DNA of 64,000 bases from a virus, in IMG/VR virus record IMGVR_UViG_3300046543_000082, positions 1 to 64,000 of that record; one strand, written 5' to 3'. Under the pieces are notes generated by a model. It was not told the DNA's origin and ran no database searches. It was given only the letters and a program-made list of their open reading frames with translations. The first letter of the stretch is position 1; every line of letters begins with the position of its first letter. Shown in pieces: positions 23,368-32,669 of the stretch. A program made the position numbers and the translations under genes.

Positions 23368-25713
23368 TTAGCTGAACGTGCCGACGGCGACGTTCTGCAG
23401 GGTGATAGCCGACGCGCTGGTGACAGTCACTACGAACTCGCGCCATGTTGCCGTCGCGATAGTCATCGTGCCGGTGAGCGTCCAACCGGTCGCCGTCGTC
23501 ACCGTGATCGTCTGCCCCGTGTTCGTGTTCGTGATGCGCAGACGATAGGTGGTGCCAACCGCAGGACCATAGAGCGACTGCAACAGATTGGCAGCCGTCG
23601 GCAGGTTTGCGGTGATCGCGCCACCCTGCGCGCCGGTGATCGCCAGATCAACCGAGGCTTCGCCGCCCGAAATCTGTGCGGCGTTGAGGTTTAGTGTCGC
23701 CGCGCTGGCAACGGTGTTGAACGCTGCGGTCTGCGGAGCATCCAGCAGACACGTCCACGAACCCGGATTCGCCTCGATGAAGGTTGCCGACGAGTTCGGC
23801 GGCATGGCGACGCCCGTCGCGCCCGCAATGCCATTGATCGTGTCGGCCGTGCCGGACGAAACGTTGTAGCTGTAGACCTGAACCGGATTGGCCGTGTTGT
23901 TGATCAGGAACACCTTGTCGGTGCCCGAGCCGATCTGCGGCAGTGCTACGCCGTCGCCGAAGTTGGTGCCCGCCGTAGCGGCCGTGGAAGTGTTGACGGT
24001 CGTTACGTCCGCCGTGATCTGCGTTGCACCCGCTTGCGTGCGCGTGGTGCCCGCCGTAATTACGCTGCCTGCCATGACTGCTCCTTTGAATGTGACGACG
24101 GGGAACCCCACCGCCAGGGTTGTTTTGCCCCAGGGGGCGTTCTGTTGGCCGATCTGGATGTTCAGTCCGAGAGCCGGGCCGCTGACATTCGCGCCGCTAT
24201 GGAACAGACGCAGCGTTCCGTCACCTGCATCGACAATGAATGAATCGAAGTTCTGAGTGCTTTCCCACGAATACGCACCGGGCTGCCCAGCGCCAATTCG
24301 CCATGCCCATGTCACGCCGCCGTCGAGCGAAATGCCCTGCCCGATCCAGCGCGCAACAGCCGGATTGCCGGATTGAGTCTGCGGCACATAATCGAACGAG
24401 ATGAGGTACTGCTTGCCTTCCTGCCCAGGCGGGACATAGATAGAAGGCTCGCCAGCAGAGTCATTGCGGAACAGGCCCACGGGCGGAAGTGCAGCCGGAA
24501 TGACCGCACTTTGATCGACCCACGTCACGCCAAGGTCGCTCGACGCGAGCAACCCGAAGCGTCTGATGGAGTCGAGGCCGACGCCGCAGCACCACATCTC
24601 AATGACGTTGCTGCCCTGCCGGACGCGCAACATCGGATCGAATACACCTTGCGCCCGCCATGCACTGTTCGCCGCCGGAACGGTATTGCTGCATATCAAG
24701 CCGACTCTAGTCCACGTATGCAAGTCGGGGCTTGTCGCCCACCGTATATCCGTGCCGTTATCAGACACGTAGGCTTGGTAATACGTGCTGCCGATCAGAA
24801 TGGCGCCGCCGTTGAACGAATAGAAGCCATCCGTTCCATTCGCGAGCATCACCGGATTCGAAACGTCTGCGGTCCACGGCCCATCGATGGTCGTCGATGT
24901 CCACAGCCCGAGGTTCAGAATGTTCGAATTGGCCGCGTTCCCGTTCGTCGAATGCGCGGCAGCGGTGTAACCCGACACAAGCATCGCCCAGCGAGAATTT
25001 AGGCTGTCGTAGAACGGTTCCGGATTGGCGATGTCCGTTGCGTCCCAAGTGCCCGCTGAACCCTTGGGAATAACCGGAGCGCCGCCATTCGCCGAGATCG
25101 GCGTAAAGGCCGGCCAGTTGTAATTCAGCCCGAGCAAGGTCTGGACTTCTATAGGCCCCCAAGTGGCGTTTCCGCCTGATGGCCCGTTGACGCCCATGTA
25201 GATTCCGCACTTGGTCGCCGTCTGATAGAGCGTGGACACAAGCGATGAAACCTGCACACCGTTAACAAAGACTGTGATGTTCTGGCCCACGCAGTCGATG
25301 CGGACAGCGGTGACGGCGTTGTTAATCACCGTCGCATCGGCTATGTACATCTGATCGAACTGCGAGCCGCTCTGCTTGTTGTAGAGCGTGACGCGGTTAT
25401 ACCGAGGGTCTACCTGAATTCCCCAGTGATTGTTCGCGTCCACATAACGGAACAGAAGGACGGCGATAACGCACAGGTTGTTATCCGGCGAATACGACGA
25501 CATGGCGCATGAGACGGTGAAGTCTGATACGCCAGCGTCGAAAGTATTGGCGTTCGCATTAACCTGAATCGCCGCCTGCGCCTTCCCACTACCATTCAGC
25601 GTGAAGGCGCCGGCCGCGTTCGTGCTCCATGCTTTGTTGCCGATATTCGTCGGGCGGGATTCAACGAACGTTCCACTGGTCCCAAAGAAGTCGTCTTCCG
25701 CAAAAACGGTCAT
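23368..25713 (-). CDS. Large sugar-binding/beta-propeller virion protein, 781 aa
   Basis: Residues about 1-200 look like a concanavalin/laminin-G-type jelly roll (FRYVDANNHWGIQVDPRYNR, IDCVGQNITVFVNGVQV). Residues about 210-540 carry repeated blade motifs (WAMLVSGYT, GPWTADVSNPVMLANG, IRWATSPDLHTWTRVG, GVTWVDQS) as in five-bladed glycosidase-like propellers. The C-terminal 230 residues are Thr/Ala-rich beta. It lies next to the capsid gene. It could be a sugar-degrading decoration or tailspike; catalytic residues cannot be assigned. Confidence 0.6.
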   Translation of the reverse strand: MTVFAEDDFFGTSGTFVESRPTNIGNKAWSTNAAGAFTLNGSGKAQAAIQVNANANTFDAGVSDFTVSCAMSSYSPDNNLCVIAVLLFRYVDANNHWGIQVDPRYNRVTLYNKQSGSQFDQMYIADATVINNAVTAVRIDCVGQNITVFVNGVQVSSLVSTLYQTATKCGIYMGVNGPSGGNATWGPIEVQTLLGLNYNWPAFTPISANGGAPVIPKGSAGTWDATDIANPEPFYDSLNSRWAMLVSGYTAAAHSTNGNAANSNILNLGLWTSTTIDGPWTADVSNPVMLANGTDGFYSFNGGAILIGSTYYQAYVSDNGTDIRWATSPDLHTWTRVGLICSNTVPAANSAWRAQGVFDPMLRVRQGSNVIEMWCCGVGLDSIRRFGLLASSDLGVTWVDQSAVIPAALPPVGLFRNDSAGEPSIYVPPGQEGKQYLISFDYVPQTQSGNPAVARWIGQGISLDGGVTWAWRIGAGQPGAYSWESTQNFDSFIVDAGDGTLRLFHSGANVSGPALGLNIQIGQQNAPWGKTTLAVGFPVVTFKGAVMAGSVITAGTTRTQAGATQITADVTTVNTSTAATAGTNFGDGVALPQIGSGTDKVFLINNTANPVQVYSYNVSSGTADTINGIAGATGVAMPPNSSATFIEANPGSWTCLLDAPQTAAFNTVASAATLNLNAAQISGGEASVDLAITGAQGGAITANLPTAANLLQSLYGPAVGTTYRLRITNTNTGQTITVTTATGWTLTGTMTIATATWREFVVTVTSASAITLQNVAVGTFS

Positions 25714-25746
25714 TACTGCCCCTTATGCGCTATCGCCAGACAGCGA

Positions 25747-26727
25747 TCAGCCGTTCGTGTCGAAAATCGCGCCTTGGGCGTGCTCGTTGCCCAGTTCCAG
25801 CGTGTATTCGACGAGCAGTTCCTTCTTGTCCGAGTCACCCGTCTTTGCGAGCGGGATCGTCTGGAACGGGCGCAGGTACGCGACGCGCACGTAGTTCGGG
25901 TTGATGCCGAACACGTCGCCCGAGTGCGCCAAGAAGATGTCCGGGATGATCTTCACGTCGCCGAAGTCCGACTGGTAGATATCGACGGCGGTCTTCAGCG
26001 TCTTGTCTTCCACTTCGATGAAGCGCGTTCCCGGACCGGCGAAGGCCGAGATGTTCTGCTTGTTCGTCGGCGAGACCAGCATGTACTCGGGGCAGTCGCC
26101 GGACGACGAGAACACCTTCTGGATCATCGACTTGACCATTGCTTCGGTGATGGCCACGGTCGTGCCGTTGTAGGTGCGCGTGTTCGTGCCGTCGGTCCAG
26201 CCGTTCGAAGCCAGCGCCGGGTTCGCGCCCGACGGCGAGCCGCCCGTCTGGAACACGACGTTGGTCGTCAGGAAGGCCGGCAAGCCAGCGGAATTGCGCG
26301 CGACCGACGACGAACCGGCGCTCTTCGCCTGGTTGTAGGTCAGAATGCCTTCCATGTCGCGCTTCATTTCCTTCGACTTCTTGAGCAACTGGTAGCCCAT
26401 CTTGTTCGAGCCACCGGCAGCGACGACAGCCTGCGACGTGCCCGAGATCTGGACGACCTTCGTCGAGATCTGCGTGTTGTTGCCGATACGAGCCGTCGGC
26501 GTGAGCGTCTGAGCGGTCGGATCATCGCCTTCGATGGCCGCATTGCTCAGGTTCTGCGCGTCGAGCTTGTCGGTGTTCCACTCGTGATTCGTCTGCTTCG
26601 CTTCCGTCTTCTTGCACATGTTCAGGAAGGGCGTTTTAAACGGATCAACGTTGTAGATTGCGTTGATCAGGTCTTCGCGGATGTTCTTCTGCGTGTAGAC
26701 CTGGAAGGTATTTGCAGGTACGGACAT
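25747..26727 (-). CDS. Major capsid protein, SU10/DUF5309 type
   Basis: 326 aa. Matches the SU10-type family with the start FQVYTQKNIREDLINAIYNV, PFKTPFLNMCKK, then NHEWNTDKLDAQNLSNAAIEG and the end RVAYLRPFQTIPLAKTGDSD, KKELLVEYTLELGNEHA. HK97-like fold expected. It is preceded by the scaffold gene and the portal, the standard head order. The phage Y capsid protein belongs to another family. Confidence 0.88.
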   Translation of the reverse strand: MSVPANTFQVYTQKNIREDLINAIYNVDPFKTPFLNMCKKTEAKQTNHEWNTDKLDAQNLSNAAIEGDDPTAQTLTPTARIGNNTQISTKVVQISGTSQAVVAAGGSNKMGYQLLKKSKEMKRDMEGILTYNQAKSAGSSSVARNSAGLPAFLTTNVVFQTGGSPSGANPALASNGWTDGTNTRTYNGTTVAITEAMVKSMIQKVFSSSGDCPEYMLVSPTNKQNISAFAGPGTRFIEVEDKTLKTAVDIYQSDFGDVKIIPDIFLAHSGDVFGINPNYVRVAYLRPFQTIPLAKTGDSDKKELLVEYTLELGNEHAQGAIFDTNG

Positions 26728-26745
26728 TTTTAACTCCGGTATGGT

Positions 26746-27810
26746 TTAACCAAGCAAATCGAAGACAGCCGCTTGTGCGTCCATGTCTCTCGGGTTGCGG
26801 TTGAATCGTTCAAGAGCGGCCTGACGGCGCGTCTCGTTGGGGTTCGAATCCACCCGTGATCCCGGTTTCGCCACCACGGGCGCTTGCCGGACCTGCTTCA
26901 GTGCTTGGGGCTTCGATGCTTGGAGCGCCTGATAACGCGCCGCGTCGTGCAGAATTCGCATGTAGCGGTGGTCGTAGATCTGGTTCAACTCGGCATCCTG
27001 GAAGCCCAGACTGCGGGCGTACTGCGACATTGCATTTCGGTCTTGCGTGAAAACTTCGGTGTTGCGCCATTCGGGAATGACGCTGACGAGCTTCTCGCGC
27101 TCGCTGGCAATGGCTTGCTGCAATCCCTGCTGGTGCCGCTCGGCTTCCTGATGGGCTTGCTGCTGCACTGCCGACAGATAGTTCTGGATCTGGCCTTGGC
27201 GCTGCTGGAACTCGGTGTTCAGCGCGGCGAACTCAGCCGGGTTCTGCGCGCGGAGAGCGTTCCAATCGATCGTCTGGTATTCGTGCGTCAGCATCTGCAT
27301 CGCGAGATTGCCGAGCGCGCTGTTCTGCTGGATTTGCTGCTGGAAAAGCGTGCGCGCGGCCGTGCGCTCTTGATCGAACTGCGTGCGCTGGTTCGAAAGG
27401 TCGATCGACTTGTTGTTGACGTGACCTTCGAGCTGGTACGACTTGAGCACGTCCTGCAGCGGAACCTGCGTTTCAACGCCGTCGATCTTGGTCGTGACGT
27501 GCAAGTTCATGACCGATTCGGGATCGACCTTCATCGAGGTTAGAAGCTCGTCGAGGCTTTTGTATGCCGGCGCTTCTTCCTGCGCCGCTTCCTTGGCTTC
27601 GGGTGCTTCGGTGTTCTCTTGGGCTTGGCGTTGCTCGCCGTCGTCTACAGCGCGGTTCTCGTCCGTGGACGACGCATGATCCTGTCCGCCTTCCTCGCGC
27701 GGAGGAATGCCCTTCGGATCGAATGCGCCCGAATCCCACAAGCCTTGGAACTGGTCTTCACCGCTCGACTCAACGCCCATGGATTGGGTGGTTGCAACGA
27801 CATCGCTCAT
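26746..27810 (-). CDS. Scaffolding protein, 354 aa
   Basis: Acidic, disordered N-terminal part (EEGGQDHASSTDENRAV, EAPEAKEAAQEE), then long Gln/Glu-rich helices and a basic C-terminal end, the usual make-up of a scaffold that guides capsid assembly and then leaves. It is directly upstream of the capsid gene with 18 bases between. Hairpin 27826-27848 lies just before its start. Confidence 0.8.
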   Translation of the reverse strand: MSDVVATTQSMGVESSGEDQFQGLWDSGAFDPKGIPPREEGGQDHASSTDENRAVDDGEQRQAQENTEAPEAKEAAQEEAPAYKSLDELLTSMKVDPESVMNLHVTTKIDGVETQVPLQDVLKSYQLEGHVNNKSIDLSNQRTQFDQERTAARTLFQQQIQQNSALGNLAMQMLTHEYQTIDWNALRAQNPAEFAALNTEFQQRQGQIQNYLSAVQQQAHQEAERHQQGLQQAIASEREKLVSVIPEWRNTEVFTQDRNAMSQYARSLGFQDAELNQIYDHRYMRILHDAARYQALQASKPQALKQVRQAPVVAKPGSRVDSNPNETRRQAALERFNRNPRDMDAQAAVFDLLG

Positions 27811-27825
27811 TTGCTGGCCTCAATG

Positions 27826-27848
27826 AAAAAGGCCACCCGAAGGTGGCC
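27826..27848 (-). terminator. Leftward terminator between portal group and scaffold
   Basis: A 7-bp stem GGCCACC/GGTGGCC with loop CGAA, followed on the minus strand by TTTTTC. Probably reduces readthrough from packaging genes or sets scaffold and capsid levels. Confidence 0.7.
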
Positions 27849-27868
27849 TGTGTGGAAAGTGGTGTTGG

Positions 27869-28150
27869 TTATCCGAAAATCTTGAACCGCTTCTTCGCTT
27901 CTTCCTGCTGCGTCACCTGAAACTGTGCGATCTCGCCCGTCTGCTTGATCTGCTCGAAATACGATTCGAGCGTGTTCCACAGTTGCAGGACCGTGATCAG
28001 CCGCGTATGCATGATCTGGTCGGAGAGCGGGACCGCTTCCATCTGGCGCTGAATTCCTTCGAGCACGGCTTTCTTTGCCTCGACGAAGATCGGCGCATCG
28101 AGAACCTGTGCGGCATGACCGCCACGGACGATTTCTTCGTCATTGCCCAC
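27869..28150 (-). CDS. Small helical head-region protein, 93 aa
   Basis: Overlaps the portal stop by 11 bases. Helical and charged, with HTRLITVLQLWNTLESYFEQ and a C-terminal EEAKKRFKIFG. Position between portal and scaffold is typical of a small head protein of unknown function. Confidence 0.6.
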   Translation of the reverse strand: MGNDEEIVRGGHAAQVLDAPIFVEAKKAVLEGIQRQMEAVPLSDQIMHTRLITVLQLWNTLESYFEQIKQTGEIAQFQVTQQEEAKKRFKIFG

Positions 28151-30356
28151 GCTGCACCTCGCTCACGTCGTGATTGACCATCTGGCCGGCGTCGGCCGCC
28201 GCGTTCTGCTTCAACTGCGACGCGACGATCTGGCCGATGATCTTCACGACCGTCTGCCATTCCTGCGACTGGATCTGTGCGACCTGAATGTCGCGGTCTG
28301 CGCCGCCCTGCTGCGCCGCGTGCATCAGTTCGGCCTGCGCCTTCAGTTGCGCCGAGCGCTCGCCAGCCTGCGCCTGGATCAGATCGCCCAGGAGGCGGTT
28401 GTTCTCCGTCGCCTGCTTGCTCTGAGTTTGCATCTGCACCGTCTGCGCGCGCTGCCCTTCCGACTGGGCCTTGATCTGCGCGACCTGAACGTGCGGATCG
28501 GGCGGCGCATGCTGCTTCTGCTGCATCGCCTGCTGGTATTCCTGCGAGTCCGGGTCCATCGCGAATTCAGACGGGTTCTCGAAGCCGAGCAGGTGCGACA
28601 CCTTGCGGAACGTGTTGTAGGCTTGCTTCGGGCCAACCAGACCGAACACGGCCAGTTCCTTCTGCGCCTGACCCAGCAGCATCACGTTCGCGCGCGCTTC
28701 CTCGCGGTTGCCCGAGCCGAGGCCGACGTTGATCACCAGTTCGGACCGCTCGCGCCACTCAGCCGGATTCGTCGACAGCCATTGCTTGTTGGTCAGCATG
28801 ACCGTCATCTCTTCGTCCTGATGCCGGCGCAAGAGATTGTGGATCTTCTGGAACACGTCTTTGACGCCCTCAGCGAGCAGCCGCGCGACCAGTTCGACCT
28901 TGGCTGCCGCCGCCGACATCGAAGCCAACTGGCCGCCCTTGGTGACGTCCTGCAACGCATCTGCGTCGACGCCCATCGTGTCCTTGCCGATGCCTGTTCG
29001 CATCTCGCGCTGCAAGTCGCAGTACTCCATCGCCGGCAGGATCTGCGCCATCAGGTTCGACGGCTGCACAAACGGCATGATGTTGTCACCGATCGGCCCG
29101 TCGACGCGGATAATCCCGCCCGGACGCGACACAAGCAAGTCCTGCACGTTCACGTTGCGCCAGTTCACCGCGGTGCGCTGGTTGTTCGAAATGTAGATGT
29201 TGTCGAGCGCCTGGCGAAACAGCGTCGTCTTGCTGACCTGCAGATCGTTCAACAGGTCGTAGTAGCTGATGCCCACGTGCCTATGCGGCATGCGGATCGG
29301 CGAGCAGTACGAGAACGAGCCTTCCTCGATCTCCTCGTTTTCGAGGATCTTGTCGCCGCCCACCACCACGCGCCGAAACTCGGCGATGCCGTCGCCGTCG
29401 AAGTCGACGCGGATGTAGTTCGTCCGCACGTCGATCATCTGGCTGGCCGGATCGCTCGGATTCTCTTCCGAAAGTTGGTCGGTGACTTCGTTCCGCGCCA
29501 GCGAGATCAGGTCGAGCCATTCCGGCCGCGCCACGGTGATGGCGTCGATCATGTCCTTGTCGAAGCCCAGTTCCTTCGCCTCGGTGCGCGACATCGTGCG
29601 CATGTGCTGCGTGAATGGAGATTCGTCCAGACCGTGCCGAGCCTGCGGAGACACGCGCATTTCCTCGGGCGGAACACACTCGACCTTGACGCATCCTTTC
29701 TTCGACGTGCGCCGGATCTTGATGTCGAACGATGTCGACTGCTGGGGCGGCCCGCCCATCGGGTTCGTGATGATGTCGATCGTCTCTTTCTGCTCGAGAA
29801 CCTCGATCTCATCCTTCGTCTGAAGCAGCATAGCTACTTCGTTCTCGTTCAGGCCGGTGTACGACTCGACGCTCGTCTTGGTCTTCTTCACCCAATACGA
29901 GTTGACGTAGCCGTTGCGCAGCAGCAGCGCGTCCTTGAACATGTCGTGCAGGATGAAGAAGCCGGGGTTCTGCTTCATGAACACCCAGTTGACGACTTCC
30001 GTTTCCTGCTCGGCCTGTTCCTCGTCGCCCGGCGCTTCCGGATCGAACTGCACCGGCTTGCCCGAGCCGACGAACATGCGCATCAGCGTCGGCATGATCC
30101 ACTCGACCGTATCGCGCAACTCAGGCAGCACGATCTGCGAGCGATCCTCGACCTCGTTGCCCATCGGGCGGCCGAAATAGGCGTTCAGCGCGTTGTAGCG
30201 GTCGATCTCAAGCGTGGTCATCGTCTGACCGGCCGGCTTGATGTTGCCGCCGACAGACGGGCCGGCAGCGACGGACGAGCCGAGGGACGAGCGTTCGTAC
30301 TGCCCGATCAGCCCGAGCAATTCGTCGTCCGACATGCCCTTCTTCGTCTCAGCCAT
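28140..30356 (-). CDS. Portal protein, 738 aa
   Basis: Start MAETKKGMSDDELLGLIGQY at ATG 30356, preferred over a start further upstream inside the 59-aa gene. Portal hallmarks: DTVEWIMPTLMRMFVGSGKP, VQFDPEAPGDEEQAE near the start, VKVECVPPEEMRVSPQAR, IEEGSFSYCSPIRMPHRHVG, and a Gln-rich C-terminal barrel helix. Length fits P22/SU10-type portals. The dodecamer forms the DNA gate and docks terminase. Gene order TerS-TerL-portal-scaffold-capsid supports it. Confidence 0.9.
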   Translation of the reverse strand: MAETKKGMSDDELLGLIGQYERSSLGSSVAAGPSVGGNIKPAGQTMTTLEIDRYNALNAYFGRPMGNEVEDRSQIVLPELRDTVEWIMPTLMRMFVGSGKPVQFDPEAPGDEEQAEQETEVVNWVFMKQNPGFFILHDMFKDALLLRNGYVNSYWVKKTKTSVESYTGLNENEVAMLLQTKDEIEVLEQKETIDIITNPMGGPPQQSTSFDIKIRRTSKKGCVKVECVPPEEMRVSPQARHGLDESPFTQHMRTMSRTEAKELGFDKDMIDAITVARPEWLDLISLARNEVTDQLSEENPSDPASQMIDVRTNYIRVDFDGDGIAEFRRVVVGGDKILENEEIEEGSFSYCSPIRMPHRHVGISYYDLLNDLQVSKTTLFRQALDNIYISNNQRTAVNWRNVNVQDLLVSRPGGIIRVDGPIGDNIMPFVQPSNLMAQILPAMEYCDLQREMRTGIGKDTMGVDADALQDVTKGGQLASMSAAAAKVELVARLLAEGVKDVFQKIHNLLRRHQDEEMTVMLTNKQWLSTNPAEWRERSELVINVGLGSGNREEARANVMLLGQAQKELAVFGLVGPKQAYNTFRKVSHLLGFENPSEFAMDPDSQEYQQAMQQKQHAPPDPHVQVAQIKAQSEGQRAQTVQMQTQSKQATENNRLLGDLIQAQAGERSAQLKAQAELMHAAQQGGADRDIQVAQIQSQEWQTVVKIIGQIVASQLKQNAAADAGQMVNHDVSEVQRGQ

Positions 30357-30528
30357 TTGCGTCCTTGGGTTTCGGGCCGGGTTTGCGGGCCTCAATGCGT
30401 TCGATGCGGAGTTCAAGCTGTGCGATGTACGCGAGCAGTTCGACGCGCGTCATGCCGCCGAGACCTTGCTCAAGCGTATTGATGCGATGTTCGAGAACCG
30501 CGACTTTCGCGTTCAGCGCAATGCTCAT
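30349..30528 (-). CDS. Small coiled-coil protein upstream of portal, 59 aa
   Basis: Starts MSIALNAKVAVLEHRINTLE at 30528 with GAGG upstream; its stop overlaps the portal ATG. Leu heptads form a short coiled coil, ending in a basic tail KPGPKPKDANG. Probably a real small gene, as translational overlap links it to the portal. Function unknown. Confidence 0.55.
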   Translation of the reverse strand: MSIALNAKVAVLEHRINTLEQGLGGMTRVELLAYIAQLELRIERIEARKPGPKPKDANG

Positions 30529-30593
30529 TTCGTTTTTCGCCTCATTTTGGGCAGTTCATTTCTTCCAGACCCGCGGGCGTCGCGCGGAATCTG

Positions 30594-31907
30594 CTACGCG
30601 ATCGACAATTTCGGGTAATTGATGGGCTTCATCTCGACCGGTTCCTGCCACGCGATGCACATCAGGCCGAAGCCGTCTGCGCTGTGGCTTGACCAGTCGT
30701 GATCAGGACCGAGGCCGATGCCGCGCTCAAGGTCACGCTTCTCGTGATACCAACCGAGCGCCGAGCGTCCTGCCTCAGTCGTCACGTCGTTGAACCGGAT
30801 CTGCGGGAACAGCACGCGCGCGCGCTCGATACGAGCCATCGCAGCGCCCTTGCCCTGATTCGGCACGACCGTGACGCTGTAGCCAGCCTTCCTCAGCGCC
30901 GACTCATACGACACGTCGTACACCTTGTCCTGCGTCGAGCCGTCGTGCGGCAGCCATATCTGCGCCCTGGACGGCTCGTAACCCTGCGACCGTGCCCAGG
31001 CAAGGTGAGCGTCGACGGGCTGCCCTACGGCCTCGTAGTGGTTCACAACGCGCACTTCGCGCCCGATGAACTGCGCCGCCCAAATGGCGAACGCGTCAGC
31101 CTTGGCGCCTGTCCCGCCGATGTCGCAGAACAGCCGAATCGTCATCAGCGGATCAGCCGGGAAGAATCCGATGCGTCCTTCTTCCTTCGCCTTCTGAAGA
31201 TGCTTGGCGAAGTACGCGCCCTCAAGCGCTGTGACGAAGCCGCCTTCCCAGATGTGGTCGTACTGCTCAGGCCGCTCTTCGAGATCGCGCTGCCTGTCGC
31301 GCTCAAGCTTGGCCGGGAACTTCGGATTGTCGCGCCAGTTCAGCACAACAATCTTGATGCGCGGATCGTTGCTGTTGACCGTGAAACGCTTCTCGACCGG
31401 CGCCGTCTTGCGCTTCGGGTTCCATGTGATCCACAACTCTGCGTTCCAGCCCTCGCCTTCCTCACGCAGCGTCGGAATCAGCGTCGTCCAGGCTTCGTCT
31501 GTGACCGGCTCGGCCTCGTCCACCCAGCAGACCAGAATCCGGCCTTTCGACTTGATGCTGGCGATGTTCCGATCCAAGCCCGCGAACACGAACGAGATTC
31601 GCCCGTCGCGGCTCCTGATGTACCGATCGCCGATCTCGTAATACGACTTCAGGAACGGCTCGTCCTCGATCGCGCGCTTGCATTCCTCAAGCGACGAGTC
31701 TTCGAGCGAGTTCATGTACTGCCGACCGCACAGCAGAATGCCGCTGATGCCGGACATACCGAAGATGTAGCCCTTCACGGCCACCATCTTGGCGAAACTG
31801 CGCGTCTTGGCCGAGCCGCGACCACCCTTGGCGCCGCGCACGTCGGCCTCGCCCTCGAAGACTGGAATTAGCTTCTCGGGGAGCGCGATATGCGCCGTTG
31901 CGCTCAC
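30594..31907 (-). CDS. terL: Terminase large subunit
   Basis: 437 aa. Walker A GAKGGRGSAKT at 25-35, Walker B VDEAE at 129-133, and the C-terminal nuclease with its first acidic residue in RLFCDIGGTGAKADAFA and a late DWSSHSADGFG segment. It translocates DNA into the prohead and cuts concatemers. Four-base overlap with the small subunit gene. Terminase_3-like family. Confidence 0.93.
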   Translation of the reverse strand: MSATAHIALPEKLIPVFEGEADVRGAKGGRGSAKTRSFAKMVAVKGYIFGMSGISGILLCGRQYMNSLEDSSLEECKRAIEDEPFLKSYYEIGDRYIRSRDGRISFVFAGLDRNIASIKSKGRILVCWVDEAEPVTDEAWTTLIPTLREEGEGWNAELWITWNPKRKTAPVEKRFTVNSNDPRIKIVVLNWRDNPKFPAKLERDRQRDLEERPEQYDHIWEGGFVTALEGAYFAKHLQKAKEEGRIGFFPADPLMTIRLFCDIGGTGAKADAFAIWAAQFIGREVRVVNHYEAVGQPVDAHLAWARSQGYEPSRAQIWLPHDGSTQDKVYDVSYESALRKAGYSVTVVPNQGKGAAMARIERARVLFPQIRFNDVTTEAGRSALGWYHEKRDLERGIGLGPDHDWSSHSADGFGLMCIAWQEPVEMKPINYPKLSIA

Positions 31908-32245
31908 TGTTCGCCCTTCAGCGCGACCAGCGTTACCTGAGTGACTGTCTCGATCGGGCCACCGTTCGGGCCGCTTGCCTCGACCGGCTGCACCGGCTTG
32001 CCGTATCCGCGCTCAATGATCGCCATCGCTGCGGAGAGCTTGTTCCGCTCGTTCTCGCCTTCCATCATGATGGACTCGATCACCGCGAGCGCTGCGGGCG
32101 TTCTGCCCTTACAGGCTGCGATCAGATCAAGCTCTTCTGCGGTGCGCTTCGGCCGGCCGCCCGGATTGCCTGATACGCCCTTTTTGAACGCAGTTTTCGG
32201 TGCGGCTCGCTTTGGCTTGTCTGTTACCTTTCTGTTTTGAGGCAT
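31904..32245 (-). CDS. terS: Putative terminase small subunit
   Basis: 113 aa. N-terminal basic part with GVSGNPGGRPK (DUF5681-like motif) and a helical region LDLIAACKGRTPAALAVIES. Directly upstream of terL with overlapping stop/start, the usual place of the DNA-recognition subunit. The family assignment rests on the GNPGGRPK motif and position. Confidence 0.75.
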   Translation of the reverse strand: MPQNRKVTDKPKRAAPKTAFKKGVSGNPGGRPKRTAEELDLIAACKGRTPAALAVIESIMMEGENERNKLSAAMAIIERGYGKPVQPVEASGPNGGPIETVTQVTLVALKGEQ

Positions 32246-32279
32246 ATCGAGCCGCGTCCTTTCGGGTAGCGCTCCAGTT

Positions 32280-32375
32280 TCAACAGGTGCTTAATTTCGT
32301 TCTGAGGTATCCCATCGCGACGATCAGCCCGCACAGAACGAGCGCGGCTATCAGTCGGATGAGGGCTTTCCACAT
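32280..32375 (-). CDS. Membrane microprotein, 31 aa
   Basis: Starts MWKALIRLIAALVLCGLIVA; one membrane span with basic ends. Located between the 61-aa basic protein and terS, nearly abutting both. It lacks a strong ribosome site, so it is tentative. Confidence 0.4.
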   Translation of the reverse strand: MWKALIRLIAALVLCGLIVAMGYLRTKLSTC

Positions 32376-32376
32376 T

Positions 32377-32562
32377 TCAATCGCTGCCCATCTTTTCCCA
32401 AGCGTCGTGACTTGCCGGGTGCCGTGCGTCGCTCGTGCGCTTGTTCGTTGCGGTGCGCTCGCCGCGCTCGGGCATCTTCTTCCCAGTGGGTGCTTTGGCG
32501 GCAGGCATAGCCTCGGCCTTCGGTGCGGCCATCATGGGCTTGCGGGTGCTGAACTTGGCCAT
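32377..32562 (-). CDS. Small basic protein, 61 aa
   Basis: Starts MAKFSTRKPMMAAPKAEAMP. Rich in K, R, A and M, likely disordered and nucleic-acid binding. Lies just upstream of the terminase genes. Function unknown. Confidence 0.5.
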   Translation of the reverse strand: MAKFSTRKPMMAAPKAEAMPAAKAPTGKKMPERGERTATNKRTSDARHPASHDAWEKMGSD

Positions 32563-32578
32563 TGCGGTTCCAGTAGGG

Positions 32579-32656
32579 TTAGAAGTGCTTCTCGTGCGGA
32601 TTGCAGCAGGTCGTCCCGAGCGGGATCAGCCTTGAGCACCAGAAACAGCGATACAT
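32579..32656 (-). CDS. Cys-rich zinc-knuckle-like microprotein, 25 aa
   Basis: MYRCFWCSRLIPLGTTCCNP then HEKHF. CxxC and CC..H spacing could hold one zinc ion. GGAG lies six bases before the ATG, right after a terminator hairpin. Too short for certainty, but cysteine pairs of this type in phages often belong to small DNA-binding or host-takeover proteins. Confidence 0.4.
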   Translation of the reverse strand: MYRCFWCSRLIPLGTTCCNPHEKHF

Positions 32657-32669
32657 TTCTGGCTCCAAA

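Noticed and set aside
28143-30482. A 779-codon rightward ORF, and similar long ones at 18419-19996, 30699-31871 and 10145-10960
   Set aside because: They lie opposite strongly supported portal, hub, terminase and fibre genes, are Arg/His/Leu-rich as expected from the antisense of GC-rich coding DNA, and have no ribosome site or domain.
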